64,000 bases of DNA, taken from positions 86,542 through 150,541 of the forward strand of contig JAEWIE010000041.1 in NCBI GenBank assembly GCA_023387375.1, in the 5' to 3' direction. Shown here in pieces: positions 33,792 through 40,696 of this stretch; position 1 is the stretch's first letter; each line of letters starts with the position of its first letter. Source of the stretch: Bacteroidota bacterium. GTDB taxonomy: Bacteria > Bacteroidota > Bacteroidia > Flavobacteriales > Weeksellaceae. The notes beneath the pieces were generated by a model. That model was not told the DNA's origin and searched no databases. It was given only the letters and a program-made list of their open reading frames with translations. The translations under genes were made by a program, and so were the position numbers.

Positions 33792-34640
33792 ATGAAACTT
33801 CTTATTCACGGAGGATTTTTCTCGGAAAGCGATCAAAGCCTAGAAACGAAAATTGCAAAGCAGACTGCTTTGAAAAATATCATTCATAAATCGTATGAAT
33901 ATCTTGCTACCCACAGTGCTGTGGAGACTTGTACATATGCCGTGACTTTATTAGAAGACGATCCACTATTTAATGCGGGGATAGGTTCTCAAATTCAAAG
34001 CGATGGTGTGATTAGAATGAGCGCCGCACTTATGGACGGAGAAACTCAAAAAATGTCGGGGGTTATTAATTTAGAAGAAGTAAAAAATCCGATTCAGGTA
34101 GCTAAAAAATTAATGGATGCGCAAGTAGAAGACCGTATTTTAAGCGGTCCTGGAGCCAAACATTATGCAGAAAAATTAGGTTTTGATTCCTATTCCACAG
34201 AAATACCAAGCCGAAGAGCAGAATACCTCGAAAAGAAAAAGAGCGAAGGCAAAGGAACCGTGGGATGCGTTGCGTTAGATCGCAATGGAAAACTAGCAGT
34301 GGCAACATCCACCGGTGGCAAAGGTTTTGAGATTCCAGGCCGAGTCTCAGACTCTGCAACCGTAGCTGGAAATTATGCAAACGCTTTTTGCGCTGTAAGC
34401 TGTACAGGAGTGGGAGAAGATATTGTAAGCAACGCGACGGCCTGCAAGATTGTAACAAGAGTCAGCGATGGCGCAAGCCTAGAGGCCGCATTCGAGAAAA
34501 CATTTAATGAACTTAAAGAAATCGATGGGTTTGCAGGTGCGATCGGCGTGGATGCAAAAGGCAATATCTTTCATTTAGATTCTCATCCGACAATGGTCTA
34601 CGCCTCTTATGACGGAACTCAACTGCAAGTATTTGAGTAG
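33792..34640 (+). CDS. Isoaspartyl peptidase/L-asparaginase (Ntn-hydrolase)
   Basis: Plant-type asparaginase family enzyme that self-cleaves before a threonine and splits beta-aspartyl dipeptides. From the ATG at 33792 it has 282 residues; an earlier in-frame start at 33744 overlaps cphB and is unlikely. Thr156 in EGKGTVGCVALDRNG is the expected nucleophile. The segments LFNAGIGSQIQSDG and SCTGVGEDIVSNATA match the substrate site. Placed right after cyanophycinase, it most likely cleaves beta-Asp-Arg to aspartate and arginine. Substrate is inferred from the neighbours. Confidence 0.93.
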   Translation: MKLLIHGGFFSESDQSLETKIAKQTALKNIIHKSYEYLATHSAVETCTYAVTLLEDDPLFNAGIGSQIQSDGVIRMSAALMDGETQKMSGVINLEEVKNPIQVAKKLMDAQVEDRILSGPGAKHYAEKLGFDSYSTEIPSRRAEYLEKKKSEGKGTVGCVALDRNGKLAVATSTGGKGFEIPGRVSDSATVAGNYANAFCAVSCTGVGEDIVSNATACKIVTRVSDGASLEAAFEKTFNELKEIDGFAGAIGVDAKGNIFHLDSHPTMVYASYDGTQLQVFE

Positions 34641-34945
34641 ATTCTGACGTCGAATCCTTCTTTCTTTTATTGCGTTCTTCCTACTTGATCTCTATCCAGT
34701 CGCCTGAAAAGACTCCATTTTAAGGAGGGGAAAACACGATAGATTTCTGCGCCTTTTTCAGCCCAAATTCGAAATAAACCTCACCCTGAGCATAAGTTTA
34801 ATCGCGATTTCTCTTGACGAAATAGCAAACCATTGCCCTATCTCCAATTTTAACAAAATTTTAATAGCAACCATCGAATTTTGGCACGTATTTTACATTA
34901 CTACATATATACGAAACACAAACATTAATTTAAAAAAACACAACT
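34641..34945. other. Intergenic region with no recognised gene
   Basis: These 305 bases between the isoaspartyl peptidase and the YtxH-like gene hold a sigma-54-like element (34882-34897) and nothing else I can assign. I found no tRNA arms, no strong hairpin and no credible open reading frame. Confidence 0.6.
34882..34897 (+). promoter_or_regulatory. Sigma-54-like promoter before the YtxH-like gene
   Basis: TGGCACG, four bases, then TTACA: the -24 half is perfect and the -12 half differs from TTGCA by one base, with correct spacing. The predicted start of transcription is about 35-40 bases before the ATG at 34946. Confidence 0.45.
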
Positions 34946-35203
34946 ATGGGTAATAAAAGAAATGGCTTACTGGCCTTATTAGGATTAGGTGCTTTTGCAT
35001 GGTGGAAATATAAAAATTCAACTCCAGAAGACCAACAAAAAGTAAAAGATCAACTTGACAACGTAAAAAACAATGTCAACAAATGGGGATCTGACCTTAA
35101 AAACAAAGCGAACGATGTGGCATCACAGGTTCAGAGCAAAGCGAGTGAATATACCAAGAAGGCAGAAGATGCAGCTCAGGACATCAAGTCTGACATGAAC
35201 TAA
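34946..35203 (+). CDS. YtxH-like small membrane-anchored protein
   Basis: An 85-residue protein. A hydrophobic N-terminal segment (about 7-21, GLLALLGLGAFAWWKY) is followed by a polar helix rich in Lys, Asp, Asn and Gln (LDNVKNNVNKWGSDLKNKAND, then KASEYTKKAEDAAQD). This resembles YtxH/late-embryogenesis-like stress proteins. It has its own sigma-54-like promoter and a strong terminator, so it is monocistronic. A role in stress or envelope protection is only inferred from family type. Confidence 0.75.
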   Translation: MGNKRNGLLALLGLGAFAWWKYKNSTPEDQQKVKDQLDNVKNNVNKWGSDLKNKANDVASQVQSKASEYTKKAEDAAQDIKSDMN

Positions 35204-35250
35204 ACAAGGATCCAAATGGATTAATTTTCACATTCATATTATACATAAGA

Positions 35251-35280
35251 AAATCCAACTAACTTATATTAGTTGGATTT
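35251..35280. terminator. Bidirectional terminator between the YtxH-like gene and hisS
   Basis: Perfect 12-base arms AAATCCAACTAA (35251-35262) and TTAGTTGGATTT (35269-35280) with a 6-base loop; T-rich on both strands (TTTTTTATG forward, TTTTCTTATG reverse). Confidence 0.88.
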
Positions 35281-35306
35281 TTTATGTGTGAAAAGTAACC
35301 AAAATG

Positions 35307-36653
35307 CTACTTTAAAAACTCCTCTAAACTCAGGTCCTTTTGTTCTCCTGAAATCAAATCTTTAATCGAAATACGCTCATTTTGAATTTCATTCTCGCCA
35401 TAAAATACTATTTTTTGGATTCCCTTCTTTTCTGCGTACAAGAACTGTTTCTTTAATTTTGCGGCTTCAGGATACAGCTCACAGGACTTTCCTTTCGATC
35501 TTAGTCTAGCAAGCACGCTTTGCGCTGCAGAGGATTCATCTGATCCATAATTAGCAAAAAGATACTGCGTGGTATTGCCTTCGTGCTTCTCGAGCAGACC
35601 CAATTCCTCTAACACCAGATAGATTCGGTCTAAACCAAAGGAAATCCCAATACCGGGCATATTTTTTACACCGAACACTTCGGTTAGGTTGTTATAGCGT
35701 CCACCGCCACCGACAGAGCCCATTTCTACACCTAAAGCTTTAATTTCAAAAATAGCACCCGTGTAGTAATCTAGGCCTCTGGCTAGGGTAATATTAAAGA
35801 CAAGTCTATTTTTAAGTCCTACTTTTTCGCATTCCTTCAAAACAAAAAGAAGCTCTTCTACTCCTTGTTTTCCTTCGGGAATTTCAGCAAAACAAGTGGT
35901 GAGAATCTCTAAAACCTCCCCTTGCGATAGAGACGCATCAAATAGAAACGCTACTTTGTTAATTGCGTCCTGAGAGATTCCCTTTTCCATCATTTCCTTG
36001 CGTACTCCTTCCTCGCCAATCTTATCGAGTTTATCTAGCGCTACGGTAAAATCAATCAACTGATTTTCAATTCCTGCAAACTGAGCAAGGCCCATTAAAA
36101 TCTTACGGTTGTTCATATGAATTTCCACTGGCAGTTCTAAGTCTTCGAAACTTTTTGAATAGAGCTGTACAAGCTCCACTTCCTGCCATAAACTCTCACT
36201 TCCTACTACATCGGCATCACACTGATAAAACTCCCTAAATCGACCCTTTTGTGGACGGTCTGCACGCCATACGGGCTGGATCTGATAGCGTTTAAAAGGA
36301 AACGTTAGTTTTCCTTGATTCATCGCTACAAATCGAGCAAATGGAACCGTTAAATCGTAACGAAGTGCCTTCTCGCTAATTTGACTTACTAATTTCTGGC
36401 TCGATTTTCCGTCCCAATCCTTTGTATTCACTTTCGAGGTGAAATCACCAGAGTTCAGAATTTTAAAAATCAATCGATCGCCTTCTTCTCCGTACTTTCC
36501 CGTAAGTGTACTTAAGTTTTCAAAACTAGGGGTTTCCAAAGGCATATAGCCAAAGAGTTCAAAATTCTTCTGAAGCACAGAAATGATATATCTTCTCTTT
36601 TGTAATTCCTCTGCTGTAAAATCACGAGTTCCTTTTGCTAAACTTGGTTTCAT
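35307..36653 (-). CDS. hisS: Histidyl-tRNA synthetase
   Basis: A class II aminoacyl-tRNA synthetase charging tRNA-His. It has 448 residues. Motif 1 lies in the region after KGTRDFTAEELQKRRYI. Motif 2 is in RYQIQPVWRADRPQKGRFREFYQ. The histidine loop is ARGLDYYTGAIFEI, and motif 3 is GIGISFGLDRIY. An anticodon-binding domain closes the protein. It ends convergently with the YtxH-like gene, separated by a terminator. It is ordinary and complete. Confidence 0.97.
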   Translation of the reverse strand: MKPSLAKGTRDFTAEELQKRRYIISVLQKNFELFGYMPLETPSFENLSTLTGKYGEEGDRLIFKILNSGDFTSKVNTKDWDGKSSQKLVSQISEKALRYDLTVPFARFVAMNQGKLTFPFKRYQIQPVWRADRPQKGRFREFYQCDADVVGSESLWQEVELVQLYSKSFEDLELPVEIHMNNRKILMGLAQFAGIENQLIDFTVALDKLDKIGEEGVRKEMMEKGISQDAINKVAFLFDASLSQGEVLEILTTCFAEIPEGKQGVEELLFVLKECEKVGLKNRLVFNITLARGLDYYTGAIFEIKALGVEMGSVGGGGRYNNLTEVFGVKNMPGIGISFGLDRIYLVLEELGLLEKHEGNTTQYLFANYGSDESSAAQSVLARLRSKGKSCELYPEAAKLKKQFLYAEKKGIQKIVFYGENEIQNERISIKDLISGEQKDLSLEEFLK

Positions 36654-36774
36654 AATGATAGTTATTCAATGGGCTTTGCCTTTCACAAAGCGCTCGGGCA
36701 AAAATACGGATTTTTAGCTTTAGTTCCCCTCTCGTCCTTGAATTGGAACCTTAGATTCGAATTACAATCCCAAA

Positions 36775-36802
36775 TGCGCTTTCCATCTAGATAGAAAGCG
36801 CA
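36775..36802 (-). terminator. Probable terminator after the HRDC gene
   Basis: TGCGCTTTC (36775-36783) and GAAAGCGCA (36794-36802) are perfect 9-base arms around a 10-base loop that itself contains ATCTAGAT. It sits 30 bases past the HRDC stop on the reverse strand; the following U-run is short. Confidence 0.5.
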
Positions 36803-36831
36803 ATTCAAGAAACAATCAAAAAAACATAAAA

Positions 36832-37287
36832 TTAACGTTGTGAAATTCGTTTTAATTCTTGCAATAAATCCGCTCCGTAGGAGTTAACTTTTGCCTCTCC
36901 AAACCCACGAATAAGCCGAAGTGCATCGATCGTTTTTGGGTTTACTCGTATTACCCTCTCCAATTCGCGATTTGTAGCGATACGGTAAGGTGGCACATTT
37001 TGACTACGGGCATGCTCTATTCTCCACTTCTTTAATAACTCAAAGCGGTCTAAATCGAGCTCATTTAAAGACGTAGATAAGTTCAATTTCTCATTTAAGC
37101 CTTGGATCTTTTTCTCCTTAAAGGGAAGTTCATAAATTACGGCAACAGACCATAGGGTATCCCCTATACCTATGTAAGCGGTTTCTATTTGCAGTACGTG
37201 GTGTTCTTCAAAAAAGGCATTGAGGGAAGACTCATCTTCTTGCAGTAGTTTATCTGCTGCCCGAAGGGTAAACATTTTTAGTTTCAT
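36832..37287 (-). CDS. HRDC domain protein
   Basis: A 151-residue protein. Its N-terminal half (MKLKMFTLRAADKLLQEDES... VLQIETAYIG) is a Bacteroidota-specific alpha/beta region. The C-terminal half (about 70-150) is an HRDC domain: LLKKWRIEHARSQNVPPYRIATNRELERVIRV, then IRGFGEAKVNSYGADLLQELKRI. HRDC domains bind nucleic acid and occur in RecQ and RNase D. It lies 11 bases downstream of ssb in the same direction, which suggests a DNA maintenance role. A full RecQ is encoded separately at 43505-45709. Confidence 0.85.
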   Translation of the reverse strand: MKLKMFTLRAADKLLQEDESSLNAFFEEHHVLQIETAYIGIGDTLWSVAVIYELPFKEKKIQGLNEKLNLSTSLNELDLDRFELLKKWRIEHARSQNVPPYRIATNRELERVIRVNPKTIDALRLIRGFGEAKVNSYGADLLQELKRISQR

Positions 37288-37298
37288 AACCCTTGGAT

Positions 37299-37625
37299 CT
37301 AGCTTAGTAAAATCACCTCGGCAAGCCGAATCTCTGTAAGAGTCTTCTTAAGCCCCTCAGAGTTCTCATAGCTGCGGTACTGAATCTTACCCTCCACCGC
37401 GATTTCTTTTCCCTTGAAAACATACTTCTGAAGAATCCCTGCGGTTTTTCCAAAAGCAATCAAATTGTGCCATTGGGTCTCTTCTACTTTTTCACCTTCT
37501 TGGTTTGTGTAATAATCATTTGTGGCCAGCGATACAGAGGCTTTCATGCTTCCGTTATCAAATGTGATAATTTCCACATCGCTTCCCGTGCGGCCAATTA
37601 AACTTACTCGATTTCTAATAGACAT
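37299..37625 (-). CDS. ssb: Single-stranded DNA-binding protein (short)
   Basis: A 108-residue OB-fold protein. The core matches SSB: IRNRVSLIGRTGSDVEIITF, VSLATNDYYTNQEGEKVEETQWHNLIAFGKTA, and KGKEIAVEGKIQYRSYE. It lacks the long glycine-rich linker and the acidic C-terminal DDDIPF-type tip used to recruit partners, so it is a minimal paralogue rather than the main replication SSB, which I would expect elsewhere. It is coupled to the HRDC gene. Confidence 0.9.
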   Translation of the reverse strand: MSIRNRVSLIGRTGSDVEIITFDNGSMKASVSLATNDYYTNQEGEKVEETQWHNLIAFGKTAGILQKYVFKGKEIAVEGKIQYRSYENSEGLKKTLTEIRLAEVILLS

Positions 37626-37773
37626 AATACTTTAATTTAGGTTAAACAATTCTTCACCCTTTTGGGGGCATTTCCTTTTGAGCAAAGTTTCAAAATCGTT
37701 TCACTAGTATTCGGTTCGTACTCACTTACTTACATTTGTAGTCGTTTGCAATCGAATAAAAAAAGAATATGAG

Positions 37774-37781
37774 TATATTTG
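37774..37781 (+). promoter_or_regulatory. -7 promoter box for the zinc-ribbon gene
   Basis: TATATTTG matches TAnnTTTG and lies 10 bases before the ATG at 37792. A TTTG at 37745-37748 is 25 bases upstream, a long spacer for a -33 box. Another TAnnTTTG (TACATTTG) lies at 37731-37738. Confidence 0.4.
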
Positions 37782-37791
37782 AAAAAAAACC

Positions 37792-38139
37792 ATGAACTGC
37801 TTAGAATGCAACGAGCGCCTTGTAGGGCGCTCAGATAAAAAATTTTGCAACGATTCTTGTCGCAATACATACAATAACAAAAACAATAAGGACTCTTCGA
37901 ACCTTATGAGAAGTATCCATTCTCAGTTGAGGCGCAATTACAAAATTTTGCAGACCTATACTTTTGTCGAAAATCAGGCCTCAACCACGACAACAAAATT
38001 AAGCGCGGAGGGTTTTAGCTTCGAGTATTTCACGCAACATAAAACATATTTGGATGGAACGAGCCATAGAATTCTTTACGATGTCGGTTACGAAATCTTA
38101 GAAAAAGGGCGTGTGAGGCTATTTCGGATCAAACCGTAG
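37792..38139 (+). CDS. Small zinc-ribbon protein of unknown function
   Basis: A 115-residue protein. The N-terminus carries a compact zinc ribbon MNCLECNERLVGRSDKKFCN followed by DSCRNTYNN: Cys3-x2-Cys6 and Cys19-x3-Cys23. This resembles DUF2116-type ribbons seen in nucleic-acid-associated proteins. The C-terminal half is basic and aromatic (FSFEYFTQHKTYLDG, GRVRLFRIKP). There is no signal peptide. It is convergent with the cvfB-like gene with 20 bases between. I do not know its function. Confidence 0.75.
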   Translation: MNCLECNERLVGRSDKKFCNDSCRNTYNNKNNKDSSNLMRSIHSQLRRNYKILQTYTFVENQASTTTTKLSAEGFSFEYFTQHKTYLDGTSHRILYDVGYEILEKGRVRLFRIKP

Positions 38140-38159
38140 CAGCAGGTTTCGAGAATAAA

Positions 38160-38984
38160 TTACAGCAGTCTAATTTTATCCTCTAAAATCTCAATGACTT
38201 TGTCTTTGTAGAGGCCACCAATGGCTTTTTTGAAGTTCTTCTTGCTCATTTGAAGCTCCTGTTTAATTTCTTCAGGTGTAGATTTGTCGGAAAGGTATAA
38301 AAGACCGTAATTTTCTTCTAATTTATCGAGAATCACTTTTTGAAATTCATCAATGTGTTCATATCCGTCTCTTTGCAAGGAAACATCAATCTTGCCGTCT
38401 TCTCTTACTTGTTTAATATACCCCGTTTCAGTGGATAGCGGATACATTTTTTTATACACATCAGAGGCGTAAATTAAGCCAATGTACTTTTGATTAACAA
38501 CCACATTCCATCCTAATTCTCCCTCGCCCATTACGAGTAGTTCCACTTGATCGCCAGGCTTAAAGGGAAGATTTTCATATTGTGGATTTCTCTTAAATTT
38601 CGTGGTGCCTGTAATTAAACCCGTCGGTTCATCAACGTATACGTAGACTAAATAACGCTTGCCTTCTTCAATTTTGGATTTTTGTTGTTTGTAGGGAACA
38701 AAAAGATCTTTAATAATGCCCCAGTCCATGAAAGCTCCACTTGGAAGACTTTGTACACAATGCATAACGGCAAATTGTCCCACTTGCGCTAAGGGAGTCT
38801 CTGTTGTAGCCTTTAGTCGTCCATCGTCTTGAAATACAAAAACCTGAATTTCATCCCCGACATTTAAGGGCTCCTTCACAAATAATTTGGGTAAAAAAGC
38901 ATTCCATTCTAAATCGTCTTGAAGAATGTAGCCCGATGAGTTTTGTTCCGAAACTTTTAAGGTTTGTATTTTTCCAATGTCCAT
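38160..38984 (-). CDS. cvfB: CvfB-like S1 RNA-binding protein
   Basis: A 274-residue protein of the CvfB/YitL family: three S1-type OB folds followed by a winged helix. It starts MDIGKIQTLKV, then WNAFLPKLFVKEPLNVGDEIQV, PSGAFMDWGIIKDLFVPYKQQ and VVNQKYIGLIYASDVYK. The C-terminal part is STPEEIKQELQMSKKNFKKAI. I start it at the ATG at 38984 because a longer reading from a TTG at 39002 would begin inside the -7 box CAAATTTA/TAAATTTG (39000-39007). In Staphylococcus the family controls virulence RNA; here a general RNA role is likely. Confidence 0.88.
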   Translation of the reverse strand: MDIGKIQTLKVSEQNSSGYILQDDLEWNAFLPKLFVKEPLNVGDEIQVFVFQDDGRLKATTETPLAQVGQFAVMHCVQSLPSGAFMDWGIIKDLFVPYKQQKSKIEEGKRYLVYVYVDEPTGLITGTTKFKRNPQYENLPFKPGDQVELLVMGEGELGWNVVVNQKYIGLIYASDVYKKMYPLSTETGYIKQVREDGKIDVSLQRDGYEHIDEFQKVILDKLEENYGLLYLSDKSTPEEIKQELQMSKKNFKKAIGGLYKDKVIEILEDKIRLL

Positions 38985-38999
38985 AACTACTTTTTGCTG

Positions 39000-39007
39000 C
39001 AAATTTA
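39000..39007 (-). promoter_or_regulatory. -7 promoter box for the cvfB-like gene
   Basis: On the reverse strand TAAATTTG matches TAnnTTTG, 15 bases before the ATG at 38984. It decides the start codon, because the longer reading frame would start within it. Confidence 0.45.
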
Positions 39008-39102
39008 AGCTTTAATATATAAGAGAGCCACTCGTCAAAACATAAATTCAATAAAAAGGAAGATTACAAACTTTATGACTTTAGGAGTAACTCGTAAAAT
39101 AG

Positions 39103-39133
39103 AAAGTGACGATCCGAAGCAGATCGTCACTTT
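39103..39133 (-). terminator. Terminator after lpdA
   Basis: AAAGTGACGATC (39103-39114) and GATCGTCACTTT (39122-39133) are perfect 12-base arms with a 7-base loop; TTTCTATTTT follows on the reverse strand, just past the lpdA stop. Confidence 0.85.
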
Positions 39134-39155
39134 ACTATTATTATGAAAAATTAAA

Positions 39156-40559
39156 TTACATGTGAATTGCAATTTTACCCGTCGCATCAAGGGCAGCTTC
39201 TTTAATGGCTTCCGCGTAGGATGGGTGCGCATGAGACATTCTTGCGATGTCTTCTGCACTTGCTCTAAACTCCATGGCTGTCACTGCCGCCGCGATCATA
39301 TCCGCAGCTCTTGCACCCACCATATGAACGCCTAATACTTCGTCAGTCTCTTCGTCGGCAAGGATTTTAATAAATCCATCAATATCTCCAGAAGCTCTAC
39401 TTCTACCAAGGGCTCTCATCGGGAAATTTCCTACTTTCACTTTACGGCCTTCCTCTTGAAGTTGTTCTTGTGTTTTACCTACACCAGCTACTTCGGGCCA
39501 AGTATAAACTACACCTGGAATCAAGTTGTAATTGATGTGAGGTTTTTGTCCCGCCAATTGCTCTGCCACTAAGACTCCCTCCTCTGATGCTTTATGAGCT
39601 AACATAGCCCCTTTAATCACATCTCCAATGGCATAAATATTTTGAACATTGGTTTGAAGGTGTTCATTTACTTTTACTTTTCCGCGCTCGTCTAATTCCA
39701 CGCCCGCATTCTCAAGTCCTAGTCCGTCCGTGTAAGGTTTTCTACCTACCGCCACAAGAACATAATCTCCTTCAATTGTAATCTCTTCGTCTTTTTTGTT
39801 TTTAGCAGTCACCACCACACTATCTCCTTTTCTCTCTACTGCAGAAACAGCCGTAGAAAGCATAAACTTCACGCCTTGCTTTTTAAGAACTTTTTGAAGC
39901 TCTTTTGAAAGGGATCCGTCCATTCCCGGAATGATTTTATCTAAGTATTCGACAACTGTTACCTCAGCGCCTAATCGTTTGTACACGGATCCTAGTTCAA
40001 GACCGATAACCCCACCTCCAATCACCACAAGGTGTTTTGGAATTTCCTTTAAGCTTAACGCTTCTGTAGAAGTAATAATTCTCTCTTTGTCAAGCGTAAC
40101 AAAAGGAAGAACGGAAGGTTTAGATCCTGTTGCAATAATGCTGTATTTCGATTCAATCACCTCTGAGGATCCGTCCTCTTTGGTTATTTTTACCTGCGTT
40201 GGGCTTTCAAAACTACCCACACCTTGAAAAACAGTAATTTTATTTTTGTCCATAAGGAATTCAATCCCTTTGGTGGTTTGTTCCACCACTTCATTCTTGC
40301 GGGCTACCATTCGGGCTAAATCCGCTTTTGGAGAATCGACTAAGATCCCATGATTGGCAAAATTATGAGTCGCATTGTGAAAATGCTCTGAACTGTCTAG
40401 TAAAGCTTTTGACGGAATACATCCGACATTCAGACAAGTTCCCCCCATGGTTGGGTATTTTTCGATTATAGCTGTTTTAAATCCAAGTTGCGCAGCGCGA
40501 ATAGCTGCAACGTATCCTCCAGGACCTGAACCGATTACGGTAACATCAAATTGACTCAT
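39156..40559 (-). CDS. lpdA: Dihydrolipoyl dehydrogenase
   Basis: The E3 flavoprotein of 2-oxoacid dehydrogenase complexes. It has 467 residues. The FAD motif is VIGSGPGGYVAAIRAAQLG (9-27) and the redox-active disulfide is GGTCLNVGCIPSK (Cys42, Cys47). The NAD motif is VVIGGGVIGLELGSVYKRLG, and the C-terminal His-Glu pair lies in SHAHPSYAEAIKEAALDA. No E1 or E2 gene is adjacent, so it may be shared by several complexes. It is monocistronic with a strong terminator. Confidence 0.97.
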   Translation of the reverse strand: MSQFDVTVIGSGPGGYVAAIRAAQLGFKTAIIEKYPTMGGTCLNVGCIPSKALLDSSEHFHNATHNFANHGILVDSPKADLARMVARKNEVVEQTTKGIEFLMDKNKITVFQGVGSFESPTQVKITKEDGSSEVIESKYSIIATGSKPSVLPFVTLDKERIITSTEALSLKEIPKHLVVIGGGVIGLELGSVYKRLGAEVTVVEYLDKIIPGMDGSLSKELQKVLKKQGVKFMLSTAVSAVERKGDSVVVTAKNKKDEEITIEGDYVLVAVGRKPYTDGLGLENAGVELDERGKVKVNEHLQTNVQNIYAIGDVIKGAMLAHKASEEGVLVAEQLAGQKPHINYNLIPGVVYTWPEVAGVGKTQEQLQEEGRKVKVGNFPMRALGRSRASGDIDGFIKILADEETDEVLGVHMVGARAADMIAAAVTAMEFRASAEDIARMSHAHPSYAEAIKEAALDATGKIAIHM

Positions 40560-40696
40560 TTTCTCTTTGTTAGAATTAAATATTCGTTTTCACAAAATTA
40601 CAAAAATTTACGTGATCCCCTTACATTTGAAGCAAGAACTTCGACTACTACTCTACTTTGTAAATGGAAGCAAACCTTCCTTTCAAAAACGTCTTT

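Noticed and set aside
38985..39002. TTG start for the cvfB-like gene
   Set aside because: It lies within a TAnnTTTG promoter box, so it would not be in the transcript.
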